Assembly: GCA_964344305.1 (NCBI GenBank)
Contig: CAYFMT010000004.1
Location: forward strand, 1 to 64,000
Length of the DNA: 64,000 nucleotides
Direction of reading: 5' to 3'
From: JABMOV01 sp964344305
GTDB taxonomy: Bacteria > Fidelibacterota > Marinisomatia > Marinisomatales > JABMOV01
Part shown: positions 55,562 through 63,781 of the stretch, piece after piece
Numbering within the stretch: the stretch's first letter is position 1
How the letters are laid out: each line of letters begins with the position of its first letter
Notes under the pieces: generated by a model
The model's input: the letters and a program-made list of their open reading frames with translations, nothing else
What the model was told of the DNA's origin: nothing
Databases searched by the model: none
Position numbers and translations under genes: made by a program

Positions 55562-56187
55562 GTTCCTTGCTTAATAAGCTCACGAAATTCCGAAAGGATC
55601 ATGGCTGTGGCGCCCCACACAGGCGTATTGTTAAACATAAAAAATGGTACATGCACCTTGTATCCTCTTATAGTCCAGATATCTTCATTCCTGGATTCAT
55701 CATTCAAAAGATCCCCAAGTGAGATGGAAAACACATCCTCAACTTCACCTGCATGCGGAACTATACTTGGTTCCTCATTCATCCATCCCACAAACGGCTG
55801 AATTTCAAACCCGCTGATTTTCACATGGAGTGGTGAAAGTGAACCGAAAACGTGAATGTCATCAGGATTGATTCCTAATTCCTCCCAGGTTTCCCTTAGC
55901 GCTGTTTCTGTCAGCGTTTCATTGCTTTCCTTGACACCACCCGGAAGGGAAATTTGTCCTTTGTGATGCTCAACCTCCATGGTTCGTTTTGTAAGAATAA
56001 ATCGAATCTCATCCTGAGTGGGGTATAAAAGAATCAACACAGCTGACGGAATCTTCTTATCACTTTCTATACCCAAAGGTACGGAATCAACCGGTTTTGC
56101 CAGCATAAATTGGTGAGCGTCCGACCCCGGGAGATCAAATTCAAACAAGTTCACAAGTTTTTCTGGAACGTTATTAGGTTTTTGCAT
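55558..56187 (-). CDS. Nudix hydrolase, CoA pyrophosphatase type
   Basis: 209 residues. The Nudix box GVKESNETLTETALRETW plus EELGI matches GX5EX7REUXEEXGU exactly. Upstream, LILLYPTQDEIRFILTKRT and SLPGG match the NudL/CoAse branch, which cleaves coenzyme A to phosphopantetheine and 3',5'-ADP. It is the first gene of the minus-strand unit and is divergent from the HAD gene by 53 bp. Confidence 0.85.
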   Translation of the reverse strand: MQKPNNVPEKLVNLFEFDLPGSDAHQFMLAKPVDSVPLGIESDKKIPSAVLILLYPTQDEIRFILTKRTMEVEHHKGQISLPGGVKESNETLTETALRETWEELGINPDDIHVFGSLSPLHVKISGFEIQPFVGWMNEEPSIVPHAGEVEDVFSISLGDLLNDESRNEDIWTIRGYKVHVPFFMFNNTPVWGATAMILSEFRELIKQGT

Positions 56188-56240
56188 AACCAGAAATCTA
56201 TCGCTTTTTTTTTAAATCTACCCCATGTTTACACCCTTTT

Positions 56241-56894
56241 ATGGACATAAAACACATCATTTGGGATTGGAACGGCACATTGCTTGACGATGTCTGGCTT
56301 GGTGTGGATGCTATTAACACCGTATTAAAAAAATACGGATTGTCATCACTTTCAGTGGATCGTTACCTTGAAATATTTACGTTTCCTGTCATTGATTATT
56401 ACCGATTGCTGGGTTTTGATTTTTCTAAAAATCCATTTGAAGTCGTTGGGACAGAATTCATTGAGGAATATACGCGAAGACAGCTGGAGCCATCCCTCCA
56501 TGATGATGCACATAAAACAATGGATAGGATTCACAGAGCGGGGATTACCCAATCCCTGCTTACTGCTGCAACCCAACACATGGTAGATACGCTGGTGGAT
56601 CACCATGGCATTCATGATCGCTTTATTCGAGTAATAGGTCAGGATAATCATTATGCTTATGGTAAAGAGGAAGCGGGTCGAAAATGGATTGATTCGCTGC
56701 ATGTTGGACCGCATGAAGTTTGTTTCATAGGAGACACGATTCATGATTATGATGTGGCAAAATCCATGGGGGCTGATTGTATATTAATTTCCAGAGGTCA
56801 CACAAGCCATTCACGATTGTGTGACACGGGAGCACCCGTATTCAGGAGTTTAAAGGATTTTACAGACTCATTATTAGGAAAGGAGGAAGAATGA
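56241..56894 (+). CDS. HAD-superfamily phosphatase, phosphoglycolate phosphatase-like
   Basis: 217 residues. Motif I is DWNGTLLDD, so the nucleophile Asp is present but the second Asp of DxD is Asn; this DWNGT form is seen in other HADs. Motif III is the Lys in YGKEEAGRKW and motif IV is FIGDTIHDYDVAKSMGAD. The cap is helical. It probably dephosphorylates a small phosphate ester. The end overlaps the chorismate mutase start (ATGA), so they are coupled. Confidence 0.82.
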   Translation: MDIKHIIWDWNGTLLDDVWLGVDAINTVLKKYGLSSLSVDRYLEIFTFPVIDYYRLLGFDFSKNPFEVVGTEFIEEYTRRQLEPSLHDDAHKTMDRIHRAGITQSLLTAATQHMVDTLVDHHGIHDRFIRVIGQDNHYAYGKEEAGRKWIDSLHVGPHEVCFIGDTIHDYDVAKSMGADCILISRGHTSHSRLCDTGAPVFRSLKDFTDSLLGKEEE

Positions 56895-57166
56895 CTGAAT
56901 CAGAGAGGATCATTTCGAGGATAAGACAGCACCGCGATGAAATTGATTCCATAGATGAACAGCTTCTTTCCTTATTGGTAAAACGGATGGATATTGCCGT
57001 TGAGGTTGGACATTTAAAACAGGAAGTCAAAATGGTTGTTAAAGATCCGGATAGAGAACAGGAAATTATTGATCGTCTTGCAACACTGACCAACAATCCA
57101 CTCACCCGCACACATATCCGAAAAATTTTCAAAGAGATTTTCAGGGCATCCAGGGATGTTCAATAG
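56891..57166 (+). CDS. Chorismate mutase, AroQ type
   Basis: 91 residues, the full length of a monofunctional AroQ helical chorismate mutase. It has RDEIDSIDEQLLSLLVKRM, VGHLKQ and DPDREQEIIDRL, containing the expected Arg and Lys residues. It makes prephenate, which feeds the dehydratase and dehydrogenase encoded just downstream. GGAGG lies 5 nt before the ATG. It is in the HAD transcript and lies before the attenuator, so it would not be controlled by it. Confidence 0.92.
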   Translation: MTESERIISRIRQHRDEIDSIDEQLLSLLVKRMDIAVEVGHLKQEVKMVVKDPDREQEIIDRLATLTNNPLTRTHIRKIFKEIFRASRDVQ

Positions 57167-57188
57167 AGTATCATCCCTGCATTTAGTT

Positions 57189-57220
57189 TTTGAATCCGCA
57201 GAGATATGCCTCTAACTTTA
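57189..57220 (+). promoter_or_regulatory. Candidate Bacteroidetes-type promoter of the aromatic operon
   Basis: TTTG (57189-57192) and TAACTTTA (57213-57220), 20 nt apart, resemble the FCB-type consensus TTTG ... TAnnTTTG (7 of 8 in the second box). If used, transcription would begin close to the ATG of the leader peptide at 57226, giving a leaderless start. Confidence 0.3.
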
Positions 57221-57225
57221 CGATA

Positions 57226-57279
57226 ATGCTGAACACATTCTACTTTTATTACTTTGCAAAGACCCGGGGCAATACCTGA
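57226..57279 (+). CDS. Phe/Tyr-rich attenuator leader peptide
   Basis: ATG at 57226 to TGA at 57279 encodes MLNTFYFYYFAKTRGNT. Six consecutive codons (57238-57255) are F Y F Y Y F, using both TTC/TTT and TAC/TAT. The end products of the operon downstream are phenylalanine and tyrosine precursors, so a ribosome starved of either would stall here. There is no SD. The short reading frame sits 28 nt before the terminator hairpin, the classical layout of pheL-type leaders. I found no name for it and propose none. Confidence 0.8.
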   Translation: MLNTFYFYYFAKTRGNT

Positions 57280-57332
57280 GAATTGGTAAAGTTTATTTTC
57301 AAGTAGAGCCCCAGAAACGGGGCTTTTTTTTT
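57266..57332 (+). terminator. Transcription attenuator of the aromatic operon
   Basis: Terminator: AGCCCC (57307-57312) pairs with GGGGCT (57319-57324) around AGAAAC, followed by nine T (57324-57332). Competing antiterminator: GGGGC at 57266-57270, inside the leader peptide, can pair with the same GCCCC (57308-57312). A ribosome stalled on the F/Y codons leaves 57266-57270 free (antitermination); one that reaches the stop at 57279 covers it (termination). Confidence 0.75.
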
Positions 57333-57360
57333 ACACAAAATATTTGGTAAGGGAAATGAG

Positions 57361-57936
57361 ATGGAAAAAATAGGAATTCAAGGCGCGAAGGGCAGCTTTT
57401 CAGAGGAAGCTGCGAAACTTTTCGCAAAGAACCATGGGGTAGAACCACATCAGATTATCTACCTGATCTCATCAGAAAATGTGTTGGAATCAGTGGAAAA
57501 CGGAGATGTGGGTTATGGGATTTTTGCTATGGAAAATGCACAGGGTGGTGTGGTCATAGAAAGTGTTGAAGCACTGGCACATCACGTCTGTGAAATCGTG
57601 GAAATGTTCCATATTCCCGTCATCCAGAATCTGCTTGGGATATCAGGCACACATATTGGTGATATCACGGAGATTCATTCGCACCAACAGGCATTAAGAC
57701 AATGTAAGGATTATTTAAGTGAACATTTCTGGACACGACCGCTTATTGAGGCAGATGATACCGCAGAGGCAGCACGTCGTCTTGCCGAAGGGAAACTGCC
57801 CTCTACTGCAGCTGTCATTGCCAACAAGGCCTGTGCCGATCTGTATGGCCTGGAAGTATTGCAGGAAAGTATCCACGACCTGAAGCACAACCTTACGTTA
57901 TTTCTAGGTGTGAAGAAGGGAAAGGATCATGAATAG
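57361..57936 (+). CDS. Divergent prephenate dehydratase domain, no ACT domain
   Basis: 191 residues, only the two-lobed PDT domain; the usual C-terminal ACT regulatory domain (about 80 residues) is absent. GIQGAKGSFSEEAA, YGIFAMENAQGGVVIESVEAL and IPVIQNLLG follow the PDT pattern but differ from the common PIENS form. The essential TRF motif is TLF (HNLTLFLGVKK). It would convert prephenate to phenylpyruvate if active. It is the first structural gene after the attenuator, and its end overlaps tyrA by 8 nt. Confidence 0.75.
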   Translation: MEKIGIQGAKGSFSEEAAKLFAKNHGVEPHQIIYLISSENVLESVENGDVGYGIFAMENAQGGVVIESVEALAHHVCEIVEMFHIPVIQNLLGISGTHIGDITEIHSHQQALRQCKDYLSEHFWTRPLIEADDTAEAARRLAEGKLPSTAAVIANKACADLYGLEVLQESIHDLKHNLTLFLGVKKGKDHE

Positions 57937-58675
57937 CGTAGGATTGATAGGGTTTGGACGATTTGGGAAGGTCCTGTCCAACATACTCCAAAAAGGATTT
58001 CATATCAAAGTTTATGACCCTGTTTCATCCCCTTCCTTTCCCGGTGTTGAATACTGTACATTGAGCGAGGTATTGAGTGAACAAACCCTGTTCATTGCGG
58101 TACCTATTCATTCATTTGAAGACGTGATCCAGGACATTGCTCCCCAATTAAAAAGCCATACAACAATCATAGATGTTTGCTCAGTAAAAATATATCCTGT
58201 TGGCATGATGGAAAAATATTTACCAGCGAATACAGGGATTATTGCCACGCACCCCATGTTTGGTCCCGATTCATTCATGTCCAATAAACGACTGAAAATG
58301 ATGATTAACAATACACGGGATAGATACAATCAATTTAATTTCTGGAAGACATTTTTCTCGGATCAGGGAATTGATGTGATAGAAATGGAACCGGATGAAC
58401 ACGATCGCCTTGCAGCTCAGACTCAGGGTGTCACGCATTTCCTTGGTCGAATGCTAAAAGAGTTCGGAATCAAAAAAACATCCATTGATACCCAGGGATT
58501 TCGTGACCTGCTGGATCTGGTTGATCAAACCTGCAATGACAGCTGGGAGCTTTACACGGATTTACAATGTTACAACCCTTACACTAATGAAATGATCGTT
58601 AAGTTGAAAACTGCCACAGAAACACTGGATAACCGGCTAAAGGAGACGGATTTTGTCCACCTGGCATCCAAATAG
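57929..58675 (+). CDS. tyrA: Prephenate (or arogenate) dehydrogenase
   Basis: 248 residues: N-terminal Rossmann domain GLIGFGRFGKVLSNI (GxGxxG), IDVCSVKIYP, the catalytic-region HPMFGPDS, then the helical dimerisation domain with TQGVTHFLGR. It has no ACT domain and is short for the family. It oxidises prephenate to 4-hydroxyphenylpyruvate (or arogenate to tyrosine). NAD or NADP preference is not certain. It overlaps PDT by 8 nt and the DAHP synthase start by 23 nt. Confidence 0.88.
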   Translation: MNSVGLIGFGRFGKVLSNILQKGFHIKVYDPVSSPSFPGVEYCTLSEVLSEQTLFIAVPIHSFEDVIQDIAPQLKSHTTIIDVCSVKIYPVGMMEKYLPANTGIIATHPMFGPDSFMSNKRLKMMINNTRDRYNQFNFWKTFFSDQGIDVIEMEPDEHDRLAAQTQGVTHFLGRMLKEFGIKKTSIDTQGFRDLLDLVDQTCNDSWELYTDLQCYNPYTNEMIVKLKTATETLDNRLKETDFVHLASK

Positions 58676-60014
58676 CTGGCGTCAGAAACAGGTGCATCAG
58701 TTACCGGATTATCCGGATAAAAAACACTTGAATGAAGTGGAACAAACACTGGAGAATTTTCCTCCACTTGTCTTTGCAGGTGAGGTCCGCTCCCTGAAAC
58801 GATCTCTGGGGAAGGTAGCTGAAGGGAATGGCTTTCTTCTTCAGGGTGGTGACTGTGCCGAGAGTTTCACCGAATTTCATGCAGACAATATTCGCGATAC
58901 ATTTCGGGTCATTTTACAAATGGCAGTTATTCTGACTGCCGGAGCCAATCTTCCTGTTGTAAAACTTGGACGTATGGCGGGACAATTTGCCAAACCTCGA
59001 TCACGACCCACAGAGAATATCGGCGGCACTGAGTTGCCCAGCTACCGCGGGGATATTATCAACGATATTCAATTTGATCAGGATGATAGAATACCGGATC
59101 CTGATCGTATGCTTAAGGCTTATTCACAATCAGCATCCACATTAAACCTTCTTCGGGCATTTGCTGATGGAGGTTATGCAGATTTGAGGCATGTCCAGTC
59201 CTGGAACATGGGTTTTGTGAAAAGTGGTATTCAGGGAAAACGGTATCGTCATTTGGCGGATCAGATCCAGCAAAGTCTGAATTTCATGGAATCACTCGGC
59301 ATTACGTCTCAAAATACACCCCAATTGCGTCAGGTCCAGTTTTTCACAAGTCATGAGGCATTGCTCCTGCCCTATGAAGAGGCTTTGACGCGAGTAGATT
59401 CCACCAGTGGAGATACCTATGATACATCTGCCCATTTTCTCTGGATTGGTGACCGTACTCGCTTTGAAGAAAGTGCGCATGTGGAATTCTGTCGTGGAAT
59501 ACAAAATCCAATCGGTGTGAAATGTGGGCCTTCCATAGAATCGGATGAACTGATTCGATTACTGGATACTCTCAATCCCAGGGATGAGGCAGGGCGTATC
59601 ACTCTCATCACAAGGTTTGGGCATAAGGAGATTGAAGATTATTTACCGAATCTTATCCGGGCTGTTCGCTCAGAGGGACGAACGGTGATCTGGTCCTGTG
59701 ATCCCATGCATGGAAATACCATAAAAAGTGTGGATGGTATTAAAACCAGACCATTTGATCACATCCTGGAGGAAGTGAAGAAAAATATCTTGATTCATCG
59801 ATCAGAGGGATCAAAAGCAGGAGGGATTCACCTGGAAATGACGGGTCAGAACGTAACGGAATGTACCGGTGGACTCGATGATATTTCTGAATCTGATCTC
59901 TCCGATCGCTACCACACACATTGTGATCCAAGACTGAATGCCAACCAGGCTATTGAGCTTGCATTTCTCATTGCCGATGAGTTAAAACGGAATGGTCATG
60001 CCCATCAGGGGTGA
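58653..60014 (+). CDS. Class II 3-deoxy-7-phosphoheptulonate synthase
   Basis: 453 residues, plant/actinobacterial-type (AroA-II) DAHP synthase. The N terminus MSTWHPNSWRQKQVHQLPDYPD matches the WSP-SWR...YPD family start, and GGDCAESF, GRMAGQFAKPRS and SHEALLLPYE, CDPMHGNT are further signatures. It makes DAHP from PEP and erythrose 4-phosphate, the first step of the shikimate route. The start is TTG at 58653 with AGGAG 8 nt upstream, inside tyrA. Its end overlaps aroA by 23 nt. Confidence 0.94.
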   Translation: MSTWHPNSWRQKQVHQLPDYPDKKHLNEVEQTLENFPPLVFAGEVRSLKRSLGKVAEGNGFLLQGGDCAESFTEFHADNIRDTFRVILQMAVILTAGANLPVVKLGRMAGQFAKPRSRPTENIGGTELPSYRGDIINDIQFDQDDRIPDPDRMLKAYSQSASTLNLLRAFADGGYADLRHVQSWNMGFVKSGIQGKRYRHLADQIQQSLNFMESLGITSQNTPQLRQVQFFTSHEALLLPYEEALTRVDSTSGDTYDTSAHFLWIGDRTRFEESAHVEFCRGIQNPIGVKCGPSIESDELIRLLDTLNPRDEAGRITLITRFGHKEIEDYLPNLIRAVRSEGRTVIWSCDPMHGNTIKSVDGIKTRPFDHILEEVKKNILIHRSEGSKAGGIHLEMTGQNVTECTGGLDDISESDLSDRYHTHCDPRLNANQAIELAFLIADELKRNGHAHQG

Positions 60015-61242
60015 AATACATTTTCCAGGGGACAAATCCATATCGCATCGGGCCCTGATGGTCGGTGCATTAACAAACGGAATTAGTGAAATAAACAACC
60101 TATCTACCGGCGCGGATGTGACATCCACACGTAATTGCCTTGAATTATGCGGAGTCACGTTTACTGAGGCAGAAACTATAGTACAGGTGACGGGAAGTGA
60201 GTTTCAAGCACCAGAAAAGGACCTTTACTGCGGAAATTCTGGTACCACAGCTCGCCTGCTGACAGGATTGCTTTCAGGAAGAGGAATCCATGCTACACTC
60301 ACAGGGGATTCATCCCTGTCTTCGAGACCCATGAACCGTATCGTTCAACCACTGCAGTTTATGGGAGCACGTATTCAATCCAGGGATGGAAAATTACCTG
60401 TCCGGGTTTATCCGGGATCTGTTCGTGGATTTCAGTACCTCATGCCAGTGCATAGCGCACAGGTAAAATCCGCCATTATCTTTGCTGCAATATATGCACG
60501 ATTTTCAACCGTCATCCATGAACCGATTCCCACCCGTGATCATACTGAACGATTGCTCAGTTCTCTTGGGGTTGGGATAAACAAATCAAGAGGATCCATT
60601 GGGATCAATCCCGTGACCAATCCTCTTCCACCATTTCAGATAACTGTCCCTGGTGATCCGTCAACAGCTGCTTTTTTTGCCACTGCTGCTGCCATTGTCC
60701 ATGGGTCTGAAATTGTTTTAATGAACATACTAAAAAATAAAACCAGAGTCGGTTTCTATGACGCATTGGAATCCATGGGCGGTGATATAAAGTGGATGGA
60801 TGAAAAAGAAGAAATGGGTGAACCCATAGCCCATTGTCGGATCAGATCATCCAATTTGAAAGGGATGACCATTAAGGATTCCATTCCATCAATCATAGAT
60901 GAACTGCCCCTGTTGGCTATCCTTGCAACCCAGGCAGAAGGGAGAACAACTGTCAGAAATGCAAGAGAATTACGATACAAGGAGTCCGATAGAATTCATG
61001 GCATTGTATCCAATCTAAAACTGATGGGGGCTAGAGTAGAAGAGTTAGATGATGGCTTTGTAATAGATGGTCCTGTGAAACTTCAGGGATCATCGATAAA
61101 ATCATTTGGAGATCATCGAATTGCCATGGCATTTTCAATTGCTGGATTAATTTCCGAAGGACCTGTAACATTGGATAACTCAGAATGTGTTCAGATTTCC
61201 TTTCCGGAATTCTTCAGCCAATTAGATGGATTAAAAACATGA
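59992..61242 (+). CDS. aroA: EPSP synthase
   Basis: 416 residues from ATG 59992 (a second ATG is at 59998). GDKSISHRALMVGAL, the glyphosate-site CGNSGTTARLLTGLLSG, RYKESDRIHGI and GDHRIAMAFSIAGL are all present. It joins shikimate 3-phosphate and PEP. The start lies inside the DAHP synthase gene, and the stop overlaps aroE (ATGA). The NSGTTARLL stretch lies in the glyphosate-binding loop. Confidence 0.96.
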   Translation: MVMPIRGEIHFPGDKSISHRALMVGALTNGISEINNLSTGADVTSTRNCLELCGVTFTEAETIVQVTGSEFQAPEKDLYCGNSGTTARLLTGLLSGRGIHATLTGDSSLSSRPMNRIVQPLQFMGARIQSRDGKLPVRVYPGSVRGFQYLMPVHSAQVKSAIIFAAIYARFSTVIHEPIPTRDHTERLLSSLGVGINKSRGSIGINPVTNPLPPFQITVPGDPSTAAFFATAAAIVHGSEIVLMNILKNKTRVGFYDALESMGGDIKWMDEKEEMGEPIAHCRIRSSNLKGMTIKDSIPSIIDELPLLAILATQAEGRTTVRNARELRYKESDRIHGIVSNLKLMGARVEELDDGFVIDGPVKLQGSSIKSFGDHRIAMAFSIAGLISEGPVTLDNSECVQISFPEFFSQLDGLKT

Positions 61243-62072
61243 AAAACTTTGCCGTCGTAGGAAACCCGGTTCAACACAGTTTAAGCCCAAAACTTCATAA
61301 TGAAATATTCAGGCAGATGAAAATTGAAGGCAATTATGATAAACTTGAAATCAAGGAAAGGAAAATCCCCTCAATTTTAAAGAGTATGAGACATGGAGAT
61401 TTTCAAGGGTTAAATGTCACTATTCCTTACAAGGAAAAAGTGTTACCATTCCTTGATGAATTATCATCTGATGCAAAAAATATTGGGGCCGTTAATTGTA
61501 TTACCAATGAGGATGGTAAACTCATTGGTCACAACACTGATTCAATTGGTTTTCTTCATGTCCTGAAGCTGAGACATGTCCCCATTCGACATCACCAATT
61601 TGTGGTACTTGGGGCAGGCGGTACAGCTAAAAGTGTTGTCTACGCTCTCCTGCACACTGTCATTGAAAAAATCATTGTGGTTAATCGAACAGCGTCCAGG
61701 GCAGAACAACTCATCTCAGAGATGGAGCCATTCAGGAAAAATATGGAATTGCTTTCTGCATCCATTGAGGAAATTGATATTAATCGACCTACTGTGTGGA
61801 TCAATTGTACATCCGTCGGTATGGGGAATGATGAAGCTAACTCACCCATTCCTGAATCATTGATTAACAGCAACCATTATGTTATTGATTTTGTTTACCA
61901 TCCCTTAAGAACCCAGTTGATCAAGGACGCAGATAGAAATGACGCTAAGATTATTACGGGTCTTGATATGTTAATAGAGCAGGGATTGGAATCTTTTCGC
62001 ATCTGGTTTAACCAGGATCCGGGAAAAGACATTCCAAGAAGTCGATTGATATCATCCCTGTTATTGCAGTAA
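61239..62072 (+). CDS. aroE: Shikimate dehydrogenase
   Basis: 277 residues from the ATG at 61239 (a longer frame to 61185 adds no conserved sequence). Shikimate-binding HSLSPKLHN, NVTIPYKEKV (catalytic Lys) and GHNTDSIGF, then the NADP-binding LGAGGTAKSV and NRTASRAEQL are present. It reduces 3-dehydroshikimate to shikimate. Coupled to aroA (ATGA), 10 nt before aroC. Confidence 0.94.
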   Translation: MKNFAVVGNPVQHSLSPKLHNEIFRQMKIEGNYDKLEIKERKIPSILKSMRHGDFQGLNVTIPYKEKVLPFLDELSSDAKNIGAVNCITNEDGKLIGHNTDSIGFLHVLKLRHVPIRHHQFVVLGAGGTAKSVVYALLHTVIEKIIVVNRTASRAEQLISEMEPFRKNMELLSASIEEIDINRPTVWINCTSVGMGNDEANSPIPESLINSNHYVIDFVYHPLRTQLIKDADRNDAKIITGLDMLIEQGLESFRIWFNQDPGKDIPRSRLISSLLLQ

Positions 62073-62082
62073 TGGAAGCGAT

Positions 62083-63246
62083 ATGCAATTGAAAAAAATC
62101 AGATACATGACAGCGGGGGAGTCGCACGGAAAGGGACTCCTGGGAATCCTGGAAGGGATACCGGCAGGTCTGGAGGTGTCGGAAGAATATATTGCAAGAG
62201 AGTTATCCAGACGTCAAAAAGGTCACGGTCGCGGCGGTCGCATGAAAATTGAAACAGACAGGGCTGAGATTTTTACCGGTGTTCGTTATGGTAAAACACT
62301 TGGATCCCCTGTTGGTTTAATCCTTCGGAACATGGATTGGGAGAACTGGACAGATAAAATGTCTGTTGACCAGGTGAACCATCCCGCAGAAAACATAACT
62401 CTGCCCAGACCTGGTCACGCTGACCTGGCTGGTGTGATGAAATATGGATTTGACGATATTCGAAATGTTATCGAAAGGTCGTCTGCCCGGGAAACAGCAA
62501 TGCGTGTGGCCATCGGTGCCATATGTAAACTCTTCCTTAAAGAGGTAGGGATATCCATTTTCAGTAGAGTGATCCAGATCGGTAAGGCAAAGGATACATC
62601 TACATTGTCATGGGAAGAATCATTGGATAAACTCACAGAAAAAGCAGATGCTTCACCAGTACGATGCTTGGATTCCACAACTGAAAAAGAAATGATCCTT
62701 GGTATTGATGATGCCAGAAAACAGGGTGACTCTCTCGGTGGTGTTTTTGAAGTTATCGCCAAAGGATTACCCTATGGACTGGGCACGTACACCGTTGATG
62801 ATGGAAAGCTGCAATCCCGTCTTTCTGCAGCATTGATGTCCGTCAATGCATTCAAGGGGATTGAATTTGGTTCAGGGTTCCAGCAGGCAGAGCAATTTGG
62901 CAGTGATGTACATGATGAAATTATCGTTGATGGAGAGCGAATAATCCGTCCTACCAATCATGCCGGCGGTATTGAAGGTGGAATGAGCAATGCACAACCC
63001 ATAACCATGCGTGTTGTAATGAAACCGATCCCAACGCTGGCAAAACCGCTGCGGTCAGTAGACATCCATACGAGGGAAATGAAACCGGCATTTAAAGAAA
63101 GAACGGATTCATGCGCTGTACCTGCAGCCTCCATAATCGGTGAACATATGACGGGTATCATACTTGCAGATGCAGTGCTTGAAAAATTTGGTGGTGATTC
63201 TTTGACGGAAGTAAAATCACACATGGAAATAAGTGCCAGGTACTAG
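62083..63246 (+). CDS. aroC: Chorismate synthase
   Basis: 387 residues, normal. FMN- and substrate-binding motifs GESHGKGLLGIL, RRQKGHGRGGRM, RPGHADLAG and SARETAMRVAIGA are present. It converts EPSP to chorismate with reduced FMN. It is followed by a short gap of 50 nt and the aroK-like frame. Confidence 0.97.
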   Translation: MQLKKIRYMTAGESHGKGLLGILEGIPAGLEVSEEYIARELSRRQKGHGRGGRMKIETDRAEIFTGVRYGKTLGSPVGLILRNMDWENWTDKMSVDQVNHPAENITLPRPGHADLAGVMKYGFDDIRNVIERSSARETAMRVAIGAICKLFLKEVGISIFSRVIQIGKAKDTSTLSWEESLDKLTEKADASPVRCLDSTTEKEMILGIDDARKQGDSLGGVFEVIAKGLPYGLGTYTVDDGKLQSRLSAALMSVNAFKGIEFGSGFQQAEQFGSDVHDEIIVDGERIIRPTNHAGGIEGGMSNAQPITMRVVMKPIPTLAKPLRSVDIHTREMKPAFKERTDSCAVPAASIIGEHMTGIILADAVLEKFGGDSLTEVKSHMEISARY

Positions 63247-63296
63247 GAAAGCATTGGTGAATCATCGATAAACCGAAGAACATATTTCTCATTGGT

Positions 63297-63779
63297 ATGA
63301 TGGGGGCCTGGAAAAGCACAGTAGGCAGGAAACTTGCAAGAGAGACTGGATTGCGATTTCGGGATATGGACCGTGAGATTGAACGGGAAGCAGGGTTGAT
63401 TGTATCACATATATTTGAAGTCATGTCCGAAGCTGAATTCAGAACCCTTGAAAAACAAACCCTCAATCGTTTGATCAAAAAGCAAAACCAGGTCATTGCT
63501 ACAGGTGGGGGAGTCGTCCTAAGTGATGACAATCGATTTATTTTAACCACAGAAGGATTTACCATTTATCTAAAAGCTGAACCGGAAACACTGGATAGCC
63601 GAATTAAAAATGTTCAAAAACGTCCCATCCTGCAAAAGAGCAGGGATAAGCTGGCCACATTGAAGAAAATCTATGACGAACGAAAAGTATATTATGAAAC
63701 ATCCTGTCATAAAACCATTGAGACGGATGGAATAAGTCCCGAAGAAGTGGTTAAGCAGATTAAGCAGTTTTTACAATAA
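63297..63779 (+). CDS. aroK: Shikimate kinase with altered P-loop and missing start codon
   Basis: 160 residues from the ATG at 63297, but the family needs the preceding strand: in frame upstream, codons read DKPKNIFLIG back to 63261 with no ATG, GTG or TTG before an in-frame TGA at 63258. So translation would need a non-standard start (ATC at 63261 or 63264, ATA at 63282 or ATT at 63291), or a frameshift. Walker A reads GMMGAWKST: the Gly before Lys is Trp (codon TGG). The rest is intact: RDMDREIEREAG, FRTLEK, ATGGGVV and RPIL. Thus decay, sequence error or an unusual enzyme are possible. Confidence 0.8.
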   Translation: MMGAWKSTVGRKLARETGLRFRDMDREIEREAGLIVSHIFEVMSEAEFRTLEKQTLNRLIKKQNQVIATGGGVVLSDDNRFILTTEGFTIYLKAEPETLDSRIKNVQKRPILQKSRDKLATLKKIYDERKVYYETSCHKTIETDGISPEEVVKQIKQFLQ

Positions 63780-63781
63780 GA

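Noticed and set aside
57170..57360. T-box or known riboswitch in the aromatic leader
   Set aside because: No T-box antiterminator sequence or other known motif; the Phe/Tyr codon run explains the region better.
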